Positions 1 to 7,949 of a stretch of DNA of 64,000 bases are shown here, one piece after another. The position numbers and the translations under genes were made by a program. Position 1 is the stretch's first letter; every line of letters begins with the position of its first letter. Origin of the DNA: Klebsiella huaxiensis (GTDB taxonomy: Bacteria; Pseudomonadota; Gammaproteobacteria; Enterobacterales; Enterobacteriaceae); the NCBI RefSeq assembly GCF_003261575.2, contig NZ_CP036175.1, positions 5,890,001 to 5,954,000 on the forward strand, in the 5' to 3' direction. The notes beneath the pieces were generated by a model, which saw only the letters and a list, made by a program, of their open reading frames with translations, made no database searches and had not been told where the DNA came from.

Positions 1-173
1 GCACCTTCTGCGTTCTGACGCCGGGTGATGTCATTCTGACTGGCTCACCGGGCGGCGTGGGGAAAAAACGTACCCCACCGCTGTTCCTGCAGGATGGCGA
101 TATTATTGAAGTGGAAATTGAAAAGATTGGCTGCCTGCGCAACCGCATTGTTAACGAGGTGCCGGAAGCATAA
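1..173 (+). CDS. Fumarylacetoacetate hydrolase (FAH) family protein, C-terminal end
   Basis: The reading frame enters from the left edge (first full codon at 3) and stops at TAA 171-173, leaving about 56 residues. They contain TPGDVILTGSPGGVG, the conserved C-terminal block of FAH-family enzymes, followed by the usual DGDIIEVEIEKIG strand and a short tail. FAH-family members cleave or isomerise 2-keto acids in aromatic or sugar-acid breakdown using a divalent metal. The substrate cannot be told from this fragment. It is convergent with the lac operon. The family call is firm; the function is open. Confidence 0.85.
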   Translation, partial: TFCVLTPGDVILTGSPGGVGKKRTPPLFLQDGDIIEVEIEKIGCLRNRIVNEVPEA

Positions 174-206
174 CGCTGCCCTCCGGCAATAAATCCCACT
201 ACAGAA

Positions 207-234
207 CCCCGGTCAGCATCGTGTATGACCGGGG
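207..234. terminator. Hairpin between convergent FAH gene and lacA
   Basis: A perfect 9-bp stem (CCCCGGTCA, 10-nt loop, TGACCGGGG) lies between the stop of the FAH-family gene and the stop of lacA. It sits where a shared terminator would, but no clear T-tract follows on either strand, so intrinsic termination is only likely. Confidence 0.5.
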
Positions 235-257
235 AAACTGACGGCAGAATAGCGTCA

Positions 258-869
258 TTATTCCTCTGAGCCGACGGTGTAGTTTTTATAATAAAATATT
301 TTATCTCTTTCATTAATACTTCTGATCACCTTACAAGGAACACCGACGGCAACGACATCCGGCGGGATATCTTTGGTGACCACGCTTCCCGCGCCAATAA
401 CCGAATTGTCTCCAATCGTTATACCGGGGTTAATAACCACATTGCTGCCAATCCATACGTTATTGCCGATGGTAACCGGAAAGGAGAACATTTCTCCGGC
501 TTTTCTTAACTCATGATGAACGGGATGCCCTGTTACAGAGATCGTCACGTTTGGCGCAATTAAAACGTTATCGCCAATGGTGACCGTGTAATCGTCCACA
601 ATGGTAAAATTAAAATTTGCATAGAAGTTATCGCCAATATGGATATGGGTTCCATAAGAGAAATAAACTGGCGGTTCTACCCACACATGCTTTCCTACTT
701 TTCCAAACATCTCACGAATCAGCTTATCTCTTTTTTCAACCTCTGATGGACGAGTGTGATTAAATTCGTACATGAGTTCCTTGCCACGTAATCTCTCTTC
801 TGGCAGGCCCTCGCACATATCGGTAAACAGTTTTCCTGCTTTAATTCTGTCTCGCATAGAAATGCTCAT
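258..869 (-). CDS. lacA: Galactoside O-acetyltransferase LacA
   Basis: LacA moves acetyl from acetyl-CoA to the 6-OH of galactosides and is thought to detoxify non-metabolisable analogues. The protein shows left-handed beta-helix hexapeptide repeats (ITIGDN, VTIGNN, NVVINPGITIGDNSVIGAGS) and the catalytic-His segment SVTGHPVHHEL. I chose ATG 869 (MSISMRDRIKAGKLF): it follows AAGGA at good spacing and gives 203 residues, the E. coli LacA length. A longer frame back to a TTG at 902 overlaps the lacY stop and is less likely. It is the last gene of lacZYA, 29 nt after lacY. Close to E. coli LacA by recall. Confidence 0.96.
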   Translation of the reverse strand: MSISMRDRIKAGKLFTDMCEGLPEERLRGKELMYEFNHTRPSEVEKRDKLIREMFGKVGKHVWVEPPVYFSYGTHIHIGDNFYANFNFTIVDDYTVTIGDNVLIAPNVTISVTGHPVHHELRKAGEMFSFPVTIGNNVWIGSNVVINPGITIGDNSVIGAGSVVTKDIPPDVVAVGVPCKVIRSINERDKIFYYKNYTVGSEE

Positions 870-898
870 CGGTGATATTCCTTTCTTATTTTTTGTAT

Positions 899-2152
899 TC
901 AAGCTTGTTTACCCGGTTGCGCGAATGAGCGGGAAAAAGGTCCCGGCCCGCTAAGGGTAAATACGGAAATCAGCGTAAAGCCCAGCGCAATCATCCCTAA
1001 CACCAGATAAGCCCCCTGGAAGCCAATGCTCTCATACATATTCCCGGCCAGAACTGACATAAAAATCATCGCTAACTGCTTGAAGAAACAGAAACAGACC
1101 AGATAAATCGTGGCCGAGAAACGGACTTCAAACTGGCTGGTAATGTACTTGAAGCAGCCGACGATCAGGAACGGTATTTCAAACATATGCAGCGTTTTTA
1201 GGATCACGACCTCCAGTGCGGAAGTGGCGAACGAGGAGCCGATAATCCTTACCGACATAATCGTGCCAGCCAGCAGCAAAGCGTTCTTTCCGCCAATACG
1301 ATTCACAATCAGCGGCGCAAAGAACATGATGCTGGCATTAAGCAGCTCCCCCATGGTGGTGACGTAGCCGAATACGCGAGTGCCTTGTTCACCGGTAGCA
1401 AAAAAAGAGGTAAAGAAGTTAGCAAACTGCTGGTCAAATACATCGTAAGTACAGGAAACGCCGACCACGTATAACGAGAGGAACCAGAGTTTCGGTTGTT
1501 TAAATAACTCCAGCGCCAGCTTCAAGCTGAAAGCTGAGTTGTTGGCCCCCACAGCATCGGCGACCTTCGCAGAAGAAGGCGCATCTGTTTTTGAAAAGAA
1601 CAGGAGCAATGCCAGAATAACGGCGCAACCGGAACCCAGCCAGAAAACAAACTGGTTATTGATGGTGAACATAATTCCGGCAATCGAGGCGCATAGCGCC
1701 CAGCCTACGCAACCAAACATGCGGGCGCGGCCAAATTCAAAGTTGCTCCTGCGGCTGGCTTTTTCAATATAGGCTTCAATCGCCGGTGCACCGGCATTGT
1801 AAATAAAGCCAAGGTAGATCCCACCAACAATCGACCCCAGTAAAATATTAACCTGTAATAAAGGACCAAAAACGTAAATAAAGAATGGGGCAAACATCAC
1901 CAGCATCCCGGTAATGATCCACAGCAGGTGTTTACGCAGACCAAGCTTATCGGAGAGCAGACCGAAGGCTGGCTGGAACAGGAGTGAAAAGAGTGAAATA
2001 CAGGCAAAAATGATCCCGGTATCCCCTTTGCTTATATGGTTTACATCGTGTAACCAGATAGGAAAGAAGGGGAAATAAGCACCCATGATAAAAAAGTAGA
2101 AGAAGAAGAAAAAGCCGAACATCCAAAAGTTGGTATTTTTTAAATAGTACAT
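899..2152 (-). CDS. lacY: Lactose permease LacY
   Basis: LacY is the inner-membrane lactose/H+ symporter of the major facilitator superfamily, with twelve membrane segments. The 417-residue length equals E. coli LacY and the start MYYLKNTNFWMFG is nearly the same. Functional residues recognisable from the family are present: the substrate-site region AYIEKASRRSNFEFGRARMFGCVGW (equivalent of Glu126, Arg144, Cys148) and the proton-relay stretch LKTLHMFEIPF (His322, Glu325). It lies 51 nt downstream of lacZ and upstream of lacA. The last ~10 residues (RSFAQPGKQA) differ from E. coli, as is common for this tail. Confidence 0.97.
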   Translation of the reverse strand: MYYLKNTNFWMFGFFFFFYFFIMGAYFPFFPIWLHDVNHISKGDTGIIFACISLFSLLFQPAFGLLSDKLGLRKHLLWIITGMLVMFAPFFIYVFGPLLQVNILLGSIVGGIYLGFIYNAGAPAIEAYIEKASRRSNFEFGRARMFGCVGWALCASIAGIMFTINNQFVFWLGSGCAVILALLLFFSKTDAPSSAKVADAVGANNSAFSLKLALELFKQPKLWFLSLYVVGVSCTYDVFDQQFANFFTSFFATGEQGTRVFGYVTTMGELLNASIMFFAPLIVNRIGGKNALLLAGTIMSVRIIGSSFATSALEVVILKTLHMFEIPFLIVGCFKYITSQFEVRFSATIYLVCFCFFKQLAMIFMSVLAGNMYESIGFQGAYLVLGMIALGFTLISVFTLSGPGPFSRSFAQPGKQA

Positions 2153-2175
2153 ATGGACTTCCTTACCCTGAATGC

Positions 2176-2195
2176 GGGCAGGCGTGAACCTGCCC
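2176..2195 (-). other. lacZ-lacY intercistronic hairpin
   Basis: GGGCAGG, a 6-nt loop and CCTGCCC form a 7-bp GC stem just after the lacZ stop, inside the 51-nt gap before lacY. It could protect the upstream message or cause partial polarity within the operon. The hairpin is seen; the role is inferred. Confidence 0.5.
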
Positions 2196-2203
2196 GAGTG
2201 TTT

Positions 2204-5200
2204 TTACTTTTGGCCCCAGACCAGCTGGTAGTGGTAGCGTCCGGCGCTAAGCTGAAATTCCGGCGAAACCGAAGGACTCCACGAGTCATCGCCGCCGACG
2301 CCCATATGGAAACCATCAATATTGAGCCAGGTCCCAGCTTCCGGCTGTAGCAGATGACGGTGGCTGGTCTCCATCAACTGTTTCTGACCGTAGCGGCTGA
2401 TGTTGAACAGGAAATCACCATGCCAGCAGTGCGGGCCGTACTTGAGTTCACGCGTTCCACAGCGCAGCCCATTTTCAGTCGGGAAAACATACGGGGTATA
2501 CATCTCCTCCAGCGACAGATCCCAGCGGTCAAAGCAGGCAGCGGAAAGCCTGTCCGGATAGTTTTCATGTGGCCCCAACCCCAGCCAGTTAACTCGCTCA
2601 GCCACCTGCGCGAGTTGGCAGCTCAGACCGATACGTGCCGGGTGAGGCGTGCCGCTGGCAACATCAACGTCGACAGTTATTCGCATCTCGCTATTGCCAT
2701 CGATACGGTACGTTTTACGGCTGACGAACAGCGTTTCACCCTGATACTGCCAGGCATGAGCGGTAGTTATCTGCACAGCACTGGCCAGTACGTCGGCATC
2801 ACATTGCAGCAATACGGCTTCGGTCTGATAATGCCCGGCAGACTTCCAGCGCTCCACCCAGGCGTTAGGATCGATGCGAGTTGATTCGCTCACGCCAATA
2901 TCGTTATCCAACGGCGCGCGCGTAAACTGATCAATAAGCGGCGTCAACAGTTGTGCTTCTTCGCCAATCCAGTACTGCGTCAATACGCCCTGCTGGCGGC
3001 TAAACTCCCAACGCTTCTCGTTCACTGTGATGCTGAATGTGCTCTCGCTGGCAGTGAGCTTTGGCGTGTGGTTGGCGGGCTGCGGCAGCGGCGTACAGAG
3101 TTTCTCGTCGAGCTTCCATTGTTGCCAGGCGCAAATATGTCCGGCCTGCGACCATGCGGTTGCTTCAGGCTGTTCAACGCGAACGGTCAGCCACAGCTGG
3201 CCTGCTGTTTCCGGCTTCGGGAGGTCCGGCAGCGCGATGATCTGACGCCCCTGCGGCGGAATATCCAGCGTCGCCACGCCTGAAGCCAGTGGATAACCAT
3301 CCAGCATCAGTGACCAGTGCAGAACCTCGTTATCGCTGTGGCGGAACAGGTATTCGCTGGTGACTGCAATCTTACGTTCGGCCCCCGGCAGCAGTGCAAA
3401 CTGGAAAAATTGCTGTTCATGTTTGGCTTCATACAGTGCCGGGTGCGGCGTGCGATCGGCGAACACCAGACCATTCATGCAAAACTGGCGATCGTTAGGC
3501 GTGTCGCCAAAATCACCGCCGTAGGCAGACCACGGCTTGCCATCAGCATCGTGTTTGATAAGCGACTGATCCACCCAGTCCCAGACGAAGCCCCCCTGCA
3601 GACGCGGATACTGGCGGAATGCCTGCCAGTATTTGGCGAAGCCGCCGAAACTGTTACCCATCGCGTGAGCATATTCGCAGAGGATCAGCGGGCGCTGCTC
3701 GCCGGGTAGCGACAGCCACTTTTTGATTGACCATTTCGGCACGGCAGGAAAAGGCTGATCCTGATCGACGCGGGCGTACATCGGGCAAATAATATCGGTG
3801 GCGGCAGTGTTGGCTCCGCCGCCTTCATACTGCACCGGGCGGGACGGATCCTCTGATTTCAACCAACGATACAGCGCGTCATGATTTACACCGTGACCCG
3901 ATTCATTACCCAGTGACCAAATGATAATGCTCGGATGGTTGCGATCACGCTGCACCATCCGCGTCACGCGCTGGCTCATGGCGGGCAGCCAGTCGGGATC
4001 GTTGGTCAGGCGATTCATCGGCACCATTCCGTGGGTTTCAATGTTGGCTTCGTCCACAACATACAGGCCGTAGCGATCGCATAATGTGTACCACATCGGG
4101 TGGTTCGGGTAATGAGAGCAGCGTACGGCGTTAAAGTTGTTCTGCTTCATCAGGAGAATATCCTGCACCATCGTCGCCTCGTCCATCACCTGGCCATTCT
4201 CCGGGTGATGTTCATGACGGTTGGTGCCACGAATCAGCAATGGCTTGCCGTTCAACAGCAGCAGGCCGTTTTCAATGCTGACCTGACGGAAACCAACGTC
4301 ACAGGCTTCAGCTTCCAGCAGCGTACCGTCGGCGGTATGCAGTTGCACCACGGCACGATACAGATTCGGTGTCTCGGCGCTCCATAATGCTGGGTTTTCG
4401 ACGTTCAGACGCAGGGTGATTCGGTCATGGTAAGCGCCGCGCTCATCAATGATGTCACTGCCTAATGGGGCGCTTTTTTCGCCGACTAACGTTTCGCCAT
4501 CCCACAGCTGTACCGTCACGCGTAAATCATCGCGTAGCTCGCCTGTTACCCGCACTTCCGCTTCCATAATCGCGCGACTAAAGTCGTCGTTGAAACGGGT
4601 GTTTACCCGCAGGTCGCTGATTTGCGTACCAGGTTTGTGTAGCAGAGAGACATCGCGAAAAATCCCGCTCATCCGCCACATGTCCTGGTCTTCCAGATAG
4701 CTACCATCGCTCCAGCGCAGCACCATGACCGCCAGACGGTTTTCGCCATTGTGCAGATAATCGCTAAGATCAAATTCAGACGGCAGGCGGCTGTCCTGCC
4801 CGTAGCCCACCCAGCGCCCGTTGCACCACAGATGGAACGCCGAGTTCACGCCATCAAAAATGATTCGCGTCTGTCCTTCCTGAAGCCAGGCATCGTCAAC
4901 GCGAAATGTGAGCGAGTAACAACCAGTAGGATTATCAGTCGGTACAAACGGCGGGTTAACCGGTATGGGATAAGTGACGTTGGTATAAATCGGTGCATCA
5001 TAACCGTCCATCTGCCAGTTGGACGGTACGTTGATGGTATCCGACTGCGGCAGATCGCTTGTCAGCCAACTTTCCGGCACCGCTTCAGGCGAGGCAAACC
5101 AGGCAAATTGCCACTGTCCATTCAGACTGAATTTCTGCGCAGATTTACGATTATCGCGAGCGTCATCAGCATTTTTCCAGCTGTAAAAAGGAGGATGCGC

Positions 5201-5287
5201 CTCCAGCCGGTTGAGTTGCGTTACGCCTGGGTTTTCCCAGTCGCGTCGAGCCAGCACTGCGGCGAGTGAATTTGTGTTCAGGGGCAT
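2204..5287 (-). CDS. lacZ: Beta-galactosidase LacZ
   Basis: LacZ hydrolyses lactose to glucose and galactose and makes allolactose, the LacI inducer. At 1027 residues it is three longer than E. coli LacZ and follows it along its whole length. It shows the N-terminal complementation segment (LARRDWENPGVTQLNRLEAH), the jelly-roll sugar-binding domain, the acid/base Glu in WSLGNESGHG, the nucleophile Glu in LILCEYAHAMGNS, and the C-terminal beta-sandwich ending YHYQLVWGQK. The ATG at 5287 follows AAGGA at 8-nt spacing. It is the first gene of lacZYA, driven by the promoter, O1 and CRP site just upstream; O2 lies inside it. GH2 family. Confidence 0.98.
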   Translation of the reverse strand: MPLNTNSLAAVLARRDWENPGVTQLNRLEAHPPFYSWKNADDARDNRKSAQKFSLNGQWQFAWFASPEAVPESWLTSDLPQSDTINVPSNWQMDGYDAPIYTNVTYPIPVNPPFVPTDNPTGCYSLTFRVDDAWLQEGQTRIIFDGVNSAFHLWCNGRWVGYGQDSRLPSEFDLSDYLHNGENRLAVMVLRWSDGSYLEDQDMWRMSGIFRDVSLLHKPGTQISDLRVNTRFNDDFSRAIMEAEVRVTGELRDDLRVTVQLWDGETLVGEKSAPLGSDIIDERGAYHDRITLRLNVENPALWSAETPNLYRAVVQLHTADGTLLEAEACDVGFRQVSIENGLLLLNGKPLLIRGTNRHEHHPENGQVMDEATMVQDILLMKQNNFNAVRCSHYPNHPMWYTLCDRYGLYVVDEANIETHGMVPMNRLTNDPDWLPAMSQRVTRMVQRDRNHPSIIIWSLGNESGHGVNHDALYRWLKSEDPSRPVQYEGGGANTAATDIICPMYARVDQDQPFPAVPKWSIKKWLSLPGEQRPLILCEYAHAMGNSFGGFAKYWQAFRQYPRLQGGFVWDWVDQSLIKHDADGKPWSAYGGDFGDTPNDRQFCMNGLVFADRTPHPALYEAKHEQQFFQFALLPGAERKIAVTSEYLFRHSDNEVLHWSLMLDGYPLASGVATLDIPPQGRQIIALPDLPKPETAGQLWLTVRVEQPEATAWSQAGHICAWQQWKLDEKLCTPLPQPANHTPKLTASESTFSITVNEKRWEFSRQQGVLTQYWIGEEAQLLTPLIDQFTRAPLDNDIGVSESTRIDPNAWVERWKSAGHYQTEAVLLQCDADVLASAVQITTAHAWQYQGETLFVSRKTYRIDGNSEMRITVDVDVASGTPHPARIGLSCQLAQVAERVNWLGLGPHENYPDRLSAACFDRWDLSLEEMYTPYVFPTENGLRCGTRELKYGPHCWHGDFLFNISRYGQKQLMETSHRHLLQPEAGTWLNIDGFHMGVGGDDSWSPSVSPEFQLSAGRYHYQLVWGQK
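4904..4924. promoter_or_regulatory. lacO2: lac auxiliary operator O2 inside lacZ
   Basis: The 21 bases match E. coli lac O2 as I recall it, including AAATGTGAGCGAGTAAC. The site is centred about 400 bp downstream of O1, as in E. coli. LacI tetramers loop between O1 and O2 to strengthen repression. The exact match within coding DNA is striking given the divergence of the surrounding gene. Confidence 0.9.
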
Positions 5288-5304
5288 AGCTGTATCCTTT
5301 TAGA

Positions 5305-5325
5305 AATTGTTATCCGCTCACAATT
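5305..5325 (-). promoter_or_regulatory. lacO1: lac primary operator O1
   Basis: Read on the minus strand, the site begins AATTGTGAGCGGATAAC and matches the 21-bp E. coli O1. It starts at the predicted +1 (5325), so bound LacI would block the promoter directly. The LacI here carries the same recognition helix (YQTVSRVVN). Confidence 0.97.
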
Positions 5326-5331
5326 TAAATC

Positions 5332-5361
5332 AAAATAGAGGCATAACGTTATTTCTGTAAA
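5332..5361 (-). promoter_or_regulatory. lacZp: lacZYA promoter
   Basis: On the minus strand the -35 is TTTACA (5356-5361) and the -10 is TATTTT (5332-5337), with an 18-bp spacer. E. coli lacP1 has the same TTTACA and 18-bp spacer with TATGTT. The predicted +1 is 5325, the first base of O1. The poor -10 and long spacer fit a CRP-dependent promoter. Confidence 0.92.
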
Positions 5362-5378
5362 GGATGAGATGAACAATG

Positions 5379-5394
5379 AGTGAACTCACTCACA
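5379..5394 (-). promoter_or_regulatory. CRP-cAMP site of the lac promoter
   Basis: TGTGA-GTGAGT-TCACT on the minus strand matches the CRP half-sites (TGTGA, and TCACT for TCACA). Its centre at 5386.5 is 61.5 bp upstream of the predicted +1, the class I position used at E. coli lac. Confidence 0.92.
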
Positions 5395-5395
5395 C

Positions 5396-5410
5396 AATTT
5401 TACCCGTTCA
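5396..5410 (-). promoter_or_regulatory. Degenerate lac operator at the O3 position
   Basis: TGAACGGGTAAAATT on the minus strand resembles the right part of O1 (TGAGCGGATAACAATT) with two changes and one missing base. As in E. coli O3, the TGA is also the lacI stop codon and the site lies next to the CRP site, about 88 bp from the O1 centre (92 in E. coli). The missing base breaks operator symmetry, so LacI binding may be weak or absent. Confidence 0.45.
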
Positions 5411-6490
5411 TATTTTGGGCGATAGCTGGGAAATCTGACGGGCCAGCTGAATCAGTGATTCGGCCAGGATCTCAGGGGAGGTCGCCAGGACATTGGGAGG
5501 CTGAACGGTCTTACGTTGAATCAATGACACGGGCAGTAGCTGGTTATTAGTCGCGGGTTCTCCGCCAGAGAGTTGCAGCAGTTTGTCTACACTCGTTTTG
5601 CCAAGCAGCGAAAAGTCCTGTCTGATGGTGGTCAGCGGCGGAATATAGCAGGCGCTATCCTCAGTATCGTCATAGCCAATAACGGAAACGTCGCTCGCCA
5701 CGCGTAGACCAAATTCGATTATCGCCCGCATTGCACCCAGCGCCATCTGATCGTTAGCCACCAGAATGGCGGTAGGAATCGTCCCGTCATTAAGCATTTG
5801 CAGGGTTTGCTGAAAACCTGACATCGCACTCCAGTCGCCTTCTGTTTCAGCAACCGGCTGTAACTGGTAGTGCGCCAGATATTTATGCCAGCCTGCGAGT
5901 CTCAGCCGCGCGGAAACCGAAGAATGCGGTCCGGCCAGTAGCGCAATGCGCTGATGTCCATGTTCTACCAGATGTTCAACACCCAGACGCGCGCCGTCAT
6001 CGTGAGAAAAAATAATGCTGTTAATGGGGGACTGGTCGGAAACGTCGAGAAAGAGTACCGGCACGTTGCCGCAGCTTGCCGCCACCGCAATAGCGTCGTT
6101 TTCATCGAGCGGATAGTTAACGATCAAACCGGTTACCCGTTGCGTCAGCAGGTTATGTACCGCCGCTTTGCAGGCCTCAACGCCGTTGCGCTCCACCATG
6201 GCGATCACAACGCTGGCGCCTGACCTGTCGGCGCGAGATTTAATGGCCGCAACAATCTGTGATGGAGCATGTAGCGCGAGATTAGCAGTGGCGACGCCAA
6301 TAAGCGGCGTCTGTTTTCCCGCCAGTTGCTGCGCAACGCGATTGGGAATGTAATTCAGCTCCGCCATCGCGGCTTCAACTTTTTCACGAGTTTTGGCGGA
6401 AACATGGTTAGCCTGATTCACCACACGGGAAACGGTCTGGTAGGAGACCCCTGCGTGATCTGCGACATCGTATAGCGTTACCGGTTTCAC
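5408..6490 (-). CDS. lacI: Lac repressor LacI
   Basis: LacI binds the lac operators as a tetramer and is released by allolactose. From GTG 6490 (GTGAAACCGGTAACG) the protein has 360 residues, the E. coli length; E. coli also starts at GTG in the same context. It has the N-terminal helix-turn-helix LYDVADHAGVSYQTVSRVVN, hinge helix PNRVAQQLAG, a periplasmic-binding-protein-type core (NSIIFSHDDG, ALLAGP, LVANDQMALGAM, YDDTED) and a C-terminal leucine-rich tetramer helix (LAESLIQLARQISQL). An upstream ATG (6496) would add two residues. The upstream DNA holds GTATGGCATCATAGCG, close to the E. coli lacI -10 region. Confidence 0.97.
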   Translation of the reverse strand: MKPVTLYDVADHAGVSYQTVSRVVNQANHVSAKTREKVEAAMAELNYIPNRVAQQLAGKQTPLIGVATANLALHAPSQIVAAIKSRADRSGASVVIAMVERNGVEACKAAVHNLLTQRVTGLIVNYPLDENDAIAVAASCGNVPVLFLDVSDQSPINSIIFSHDDGARLGVEHLVEHGHQRIALLAGPHSSVSARLRLAGWHKYLAHYQLQPVAETEGDWSAMSGFQQTLQMLNDGTIPTAILVANDQMALGAMRAIIEFGLRVASDVSVIGYDDTEDSACYIPPLTTIRQDFSLLGKTSVDKLLQLSGGEPATNNQLLPVSLIQRKTVQPPNVLATSPEILAESLIQLARQISQLSPKI

Positions 6491-6613
6491 ATTCATCACC
6501 CTGATTTTACTGTTGTCTGCACGCTATGATGCCATACTCCACCAGGCTTTCACTATGCCGCAGGCGAGTGAATTGCACGGTACAGAGGGGGTTCTGTAGA
6601 CCTTCTGGCAACC

Positions 6614-7909
6614 TCAATGCTGTGCGCCGCAGCATTTTTTATATTTACGCCCGCTGCCGCACGGGCAGGGATCGTTGCGGGTAGCAGTCTTCGGCTGCTG
6701 CTGCGCCTCTTGCGCCAGCCACTGCATCATCGCCGGGAGCGGATAGCCATTTTCCAGAAGCTGCCGCCAGACGTTCATATAAGGCGTCACGTGCTTGAAA
6801 AAGTGCTTATAGCCCGTACACAGGTAGTTGTGGCCGGGGCGACCGCTTGGGGAAACGGCGAAGCGATGTTTCGGACACCCGCCGTGGCAAACAAAACGAA
6901 ACTCGCAGTTTCGGCAATCCGCCGTCAGCGTCTCTTTTTTGGCCTGACCAAAGGCGATGGCCTGTTCGCTATTGTTTAACTCACGAATGCTCTGCTGGTG
7001 AATATTGCCCAGCTTATGCTCCGGATAGACAAAGTGATCGCAGTTATACAGATCGCCGTTTGATTCCAGCGCGAAAGCATGGCCGCAGGTTTCGGAATGC
7101 ACACACAGCACCGGCGGCTGGCCAGTCCACGCCGCCAGGGCAACGTCAAACATCTGCACATAGACGCTATCGACGTCGCGGCGCACCCAGATATCGAAAA
7201 TTTGGTTCAGAAACTCGCCAAACTGCCAGGACGGCACCGTCCAGGGCGCGAGTCTTGCCGCGCTCTCTCCCGGCAGTACCAGCTGTAGTGGCGACGACGC
7301 ATCGCTGCTCATCCGTTCGACAAGCGGAATAAACTGCATATAGCGCGAACCCGCCGCCAGCAGGAAATCATACACTTCGCGGGCGTGTTCAACGTTATGC
7401 TTGCCGACAACGGTCAGAGTATTGAACTCGACGTTATGCGCCTTCAGCAGCGCCATCGCCGCAACGACCTTATCGTGGGTCCCTTTTCCGGCGCGGTTGA
7501 CGCGGTACTGGTTATGCAGATGCGCCGGGCCGTCTATCGACAAGCCCACCAGAAAACGCTGCTCGGCAAAAAATCGCGCCCACTCGTCGTCCACCAGCAC
7601 GCCGTTGGTTTGCAGGGCATGATCGATCTTTTTGCCGTTGGCGTATTTATCACAAAGCTCAACGACGCGGCGAAAGAACGCCAGCCCCATCATCGTCGGT
7701 TCGCCGCCCTGCCAGGCAAAGGTCACCGCATCACCAGACTGCGCTTCGATATGCTGGCGAATATAGTTTTCCAGCGTCTCGTCGGACATGCGCCAGTTTT
7801 TATTACGCTCGGGGTAAAGCGCTTCTTTTTCCAGATAAAAGCAGTAGGTGCAATCGATGTTACACACCGATCCGCTCGGTTTTGCCATCACGTGGCAGCC
7901 ATTGATCAT
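6614..7909 (-). CDS. Anaerobic sulfatase-maturating enzyme (radical SAM) with C-terminal SEC-C motif
   Basis: This AslB/AtsB-type enzyme oxidises the active-site Cys or Ser of a sulfatase to C-alpha-formylglycine without oxygen. It has the radical-SAM 4Fe-4S motif CNIDCTYC near the N-terminus, the family segments WQGGEPTMMGL and LSIDGPAHLHNQYR, and a SPASM-type Cys-rich C-half (CVHSETCGHAF, NCDHFVYPE, CRNCEFRFVCHGGCPKHR) that binds two auxiliary clusters. The extreme C-terminus adds PCPCGSGRKYKKCCG, a SEC-C zinc motif like the SecA tail, which I do not recall in E. coli AslB. I chose ATG 7909 (431 aa), with GGGA upstream; a start at 7966 would overlap the GntR gene by 17 nt. Likely partner: the sulfatase encoded at 8863-10608. 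Confidence 0.92.
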   Translation of the reverse strand: MINGCHVMAKPSGSVCNIDCTYCFYLEKEALYPERNKNWRMSDETLENYIRQHIEAQSGDAVTFAWQGGEPTMMGLAFFRRVVELCDKYANGKKIDHALQTNGVLVDDEWARFFAEQRFLVGLSIDGPAHLHNQYRVNRAGKGTHDKVVAAMALLKAHNVEFNTLTVVGKHNVEHAREVYDFLLAAGSRYMQFIPLVERMSSDASSPLQLVLPGESAARLAPWTVPSWQFGEFLNQIFDIWVRRDVDSVYVQMFDVALAAWTGQPPVLCVHSETCGHAFALESNGDLYNCDHFVYPEHKLGNIHQQSIRELNNSEQAIAFGQAKKETLTADCRNCEFRFVCHGGCPKHRFAVSPSGRPGHNYLCTGYKHFFKHVTPYMNVWRQLLENGYPLPAMMQWLAQEAQQQPKTATRNDPCPCGSGRKYKKCCGAQH

Positions 7910-7949
7910 GCTGATTTTCCCTGATTCGATGGCCCGGTAAACCTTGCCA

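Noticed and set aside
2354..5269. Several plus-strand open frames of 80-180 codons opposite lacZ
   Set aside because: All lie inside lacZ on the other strand and show no domain or upstream ribosome site.
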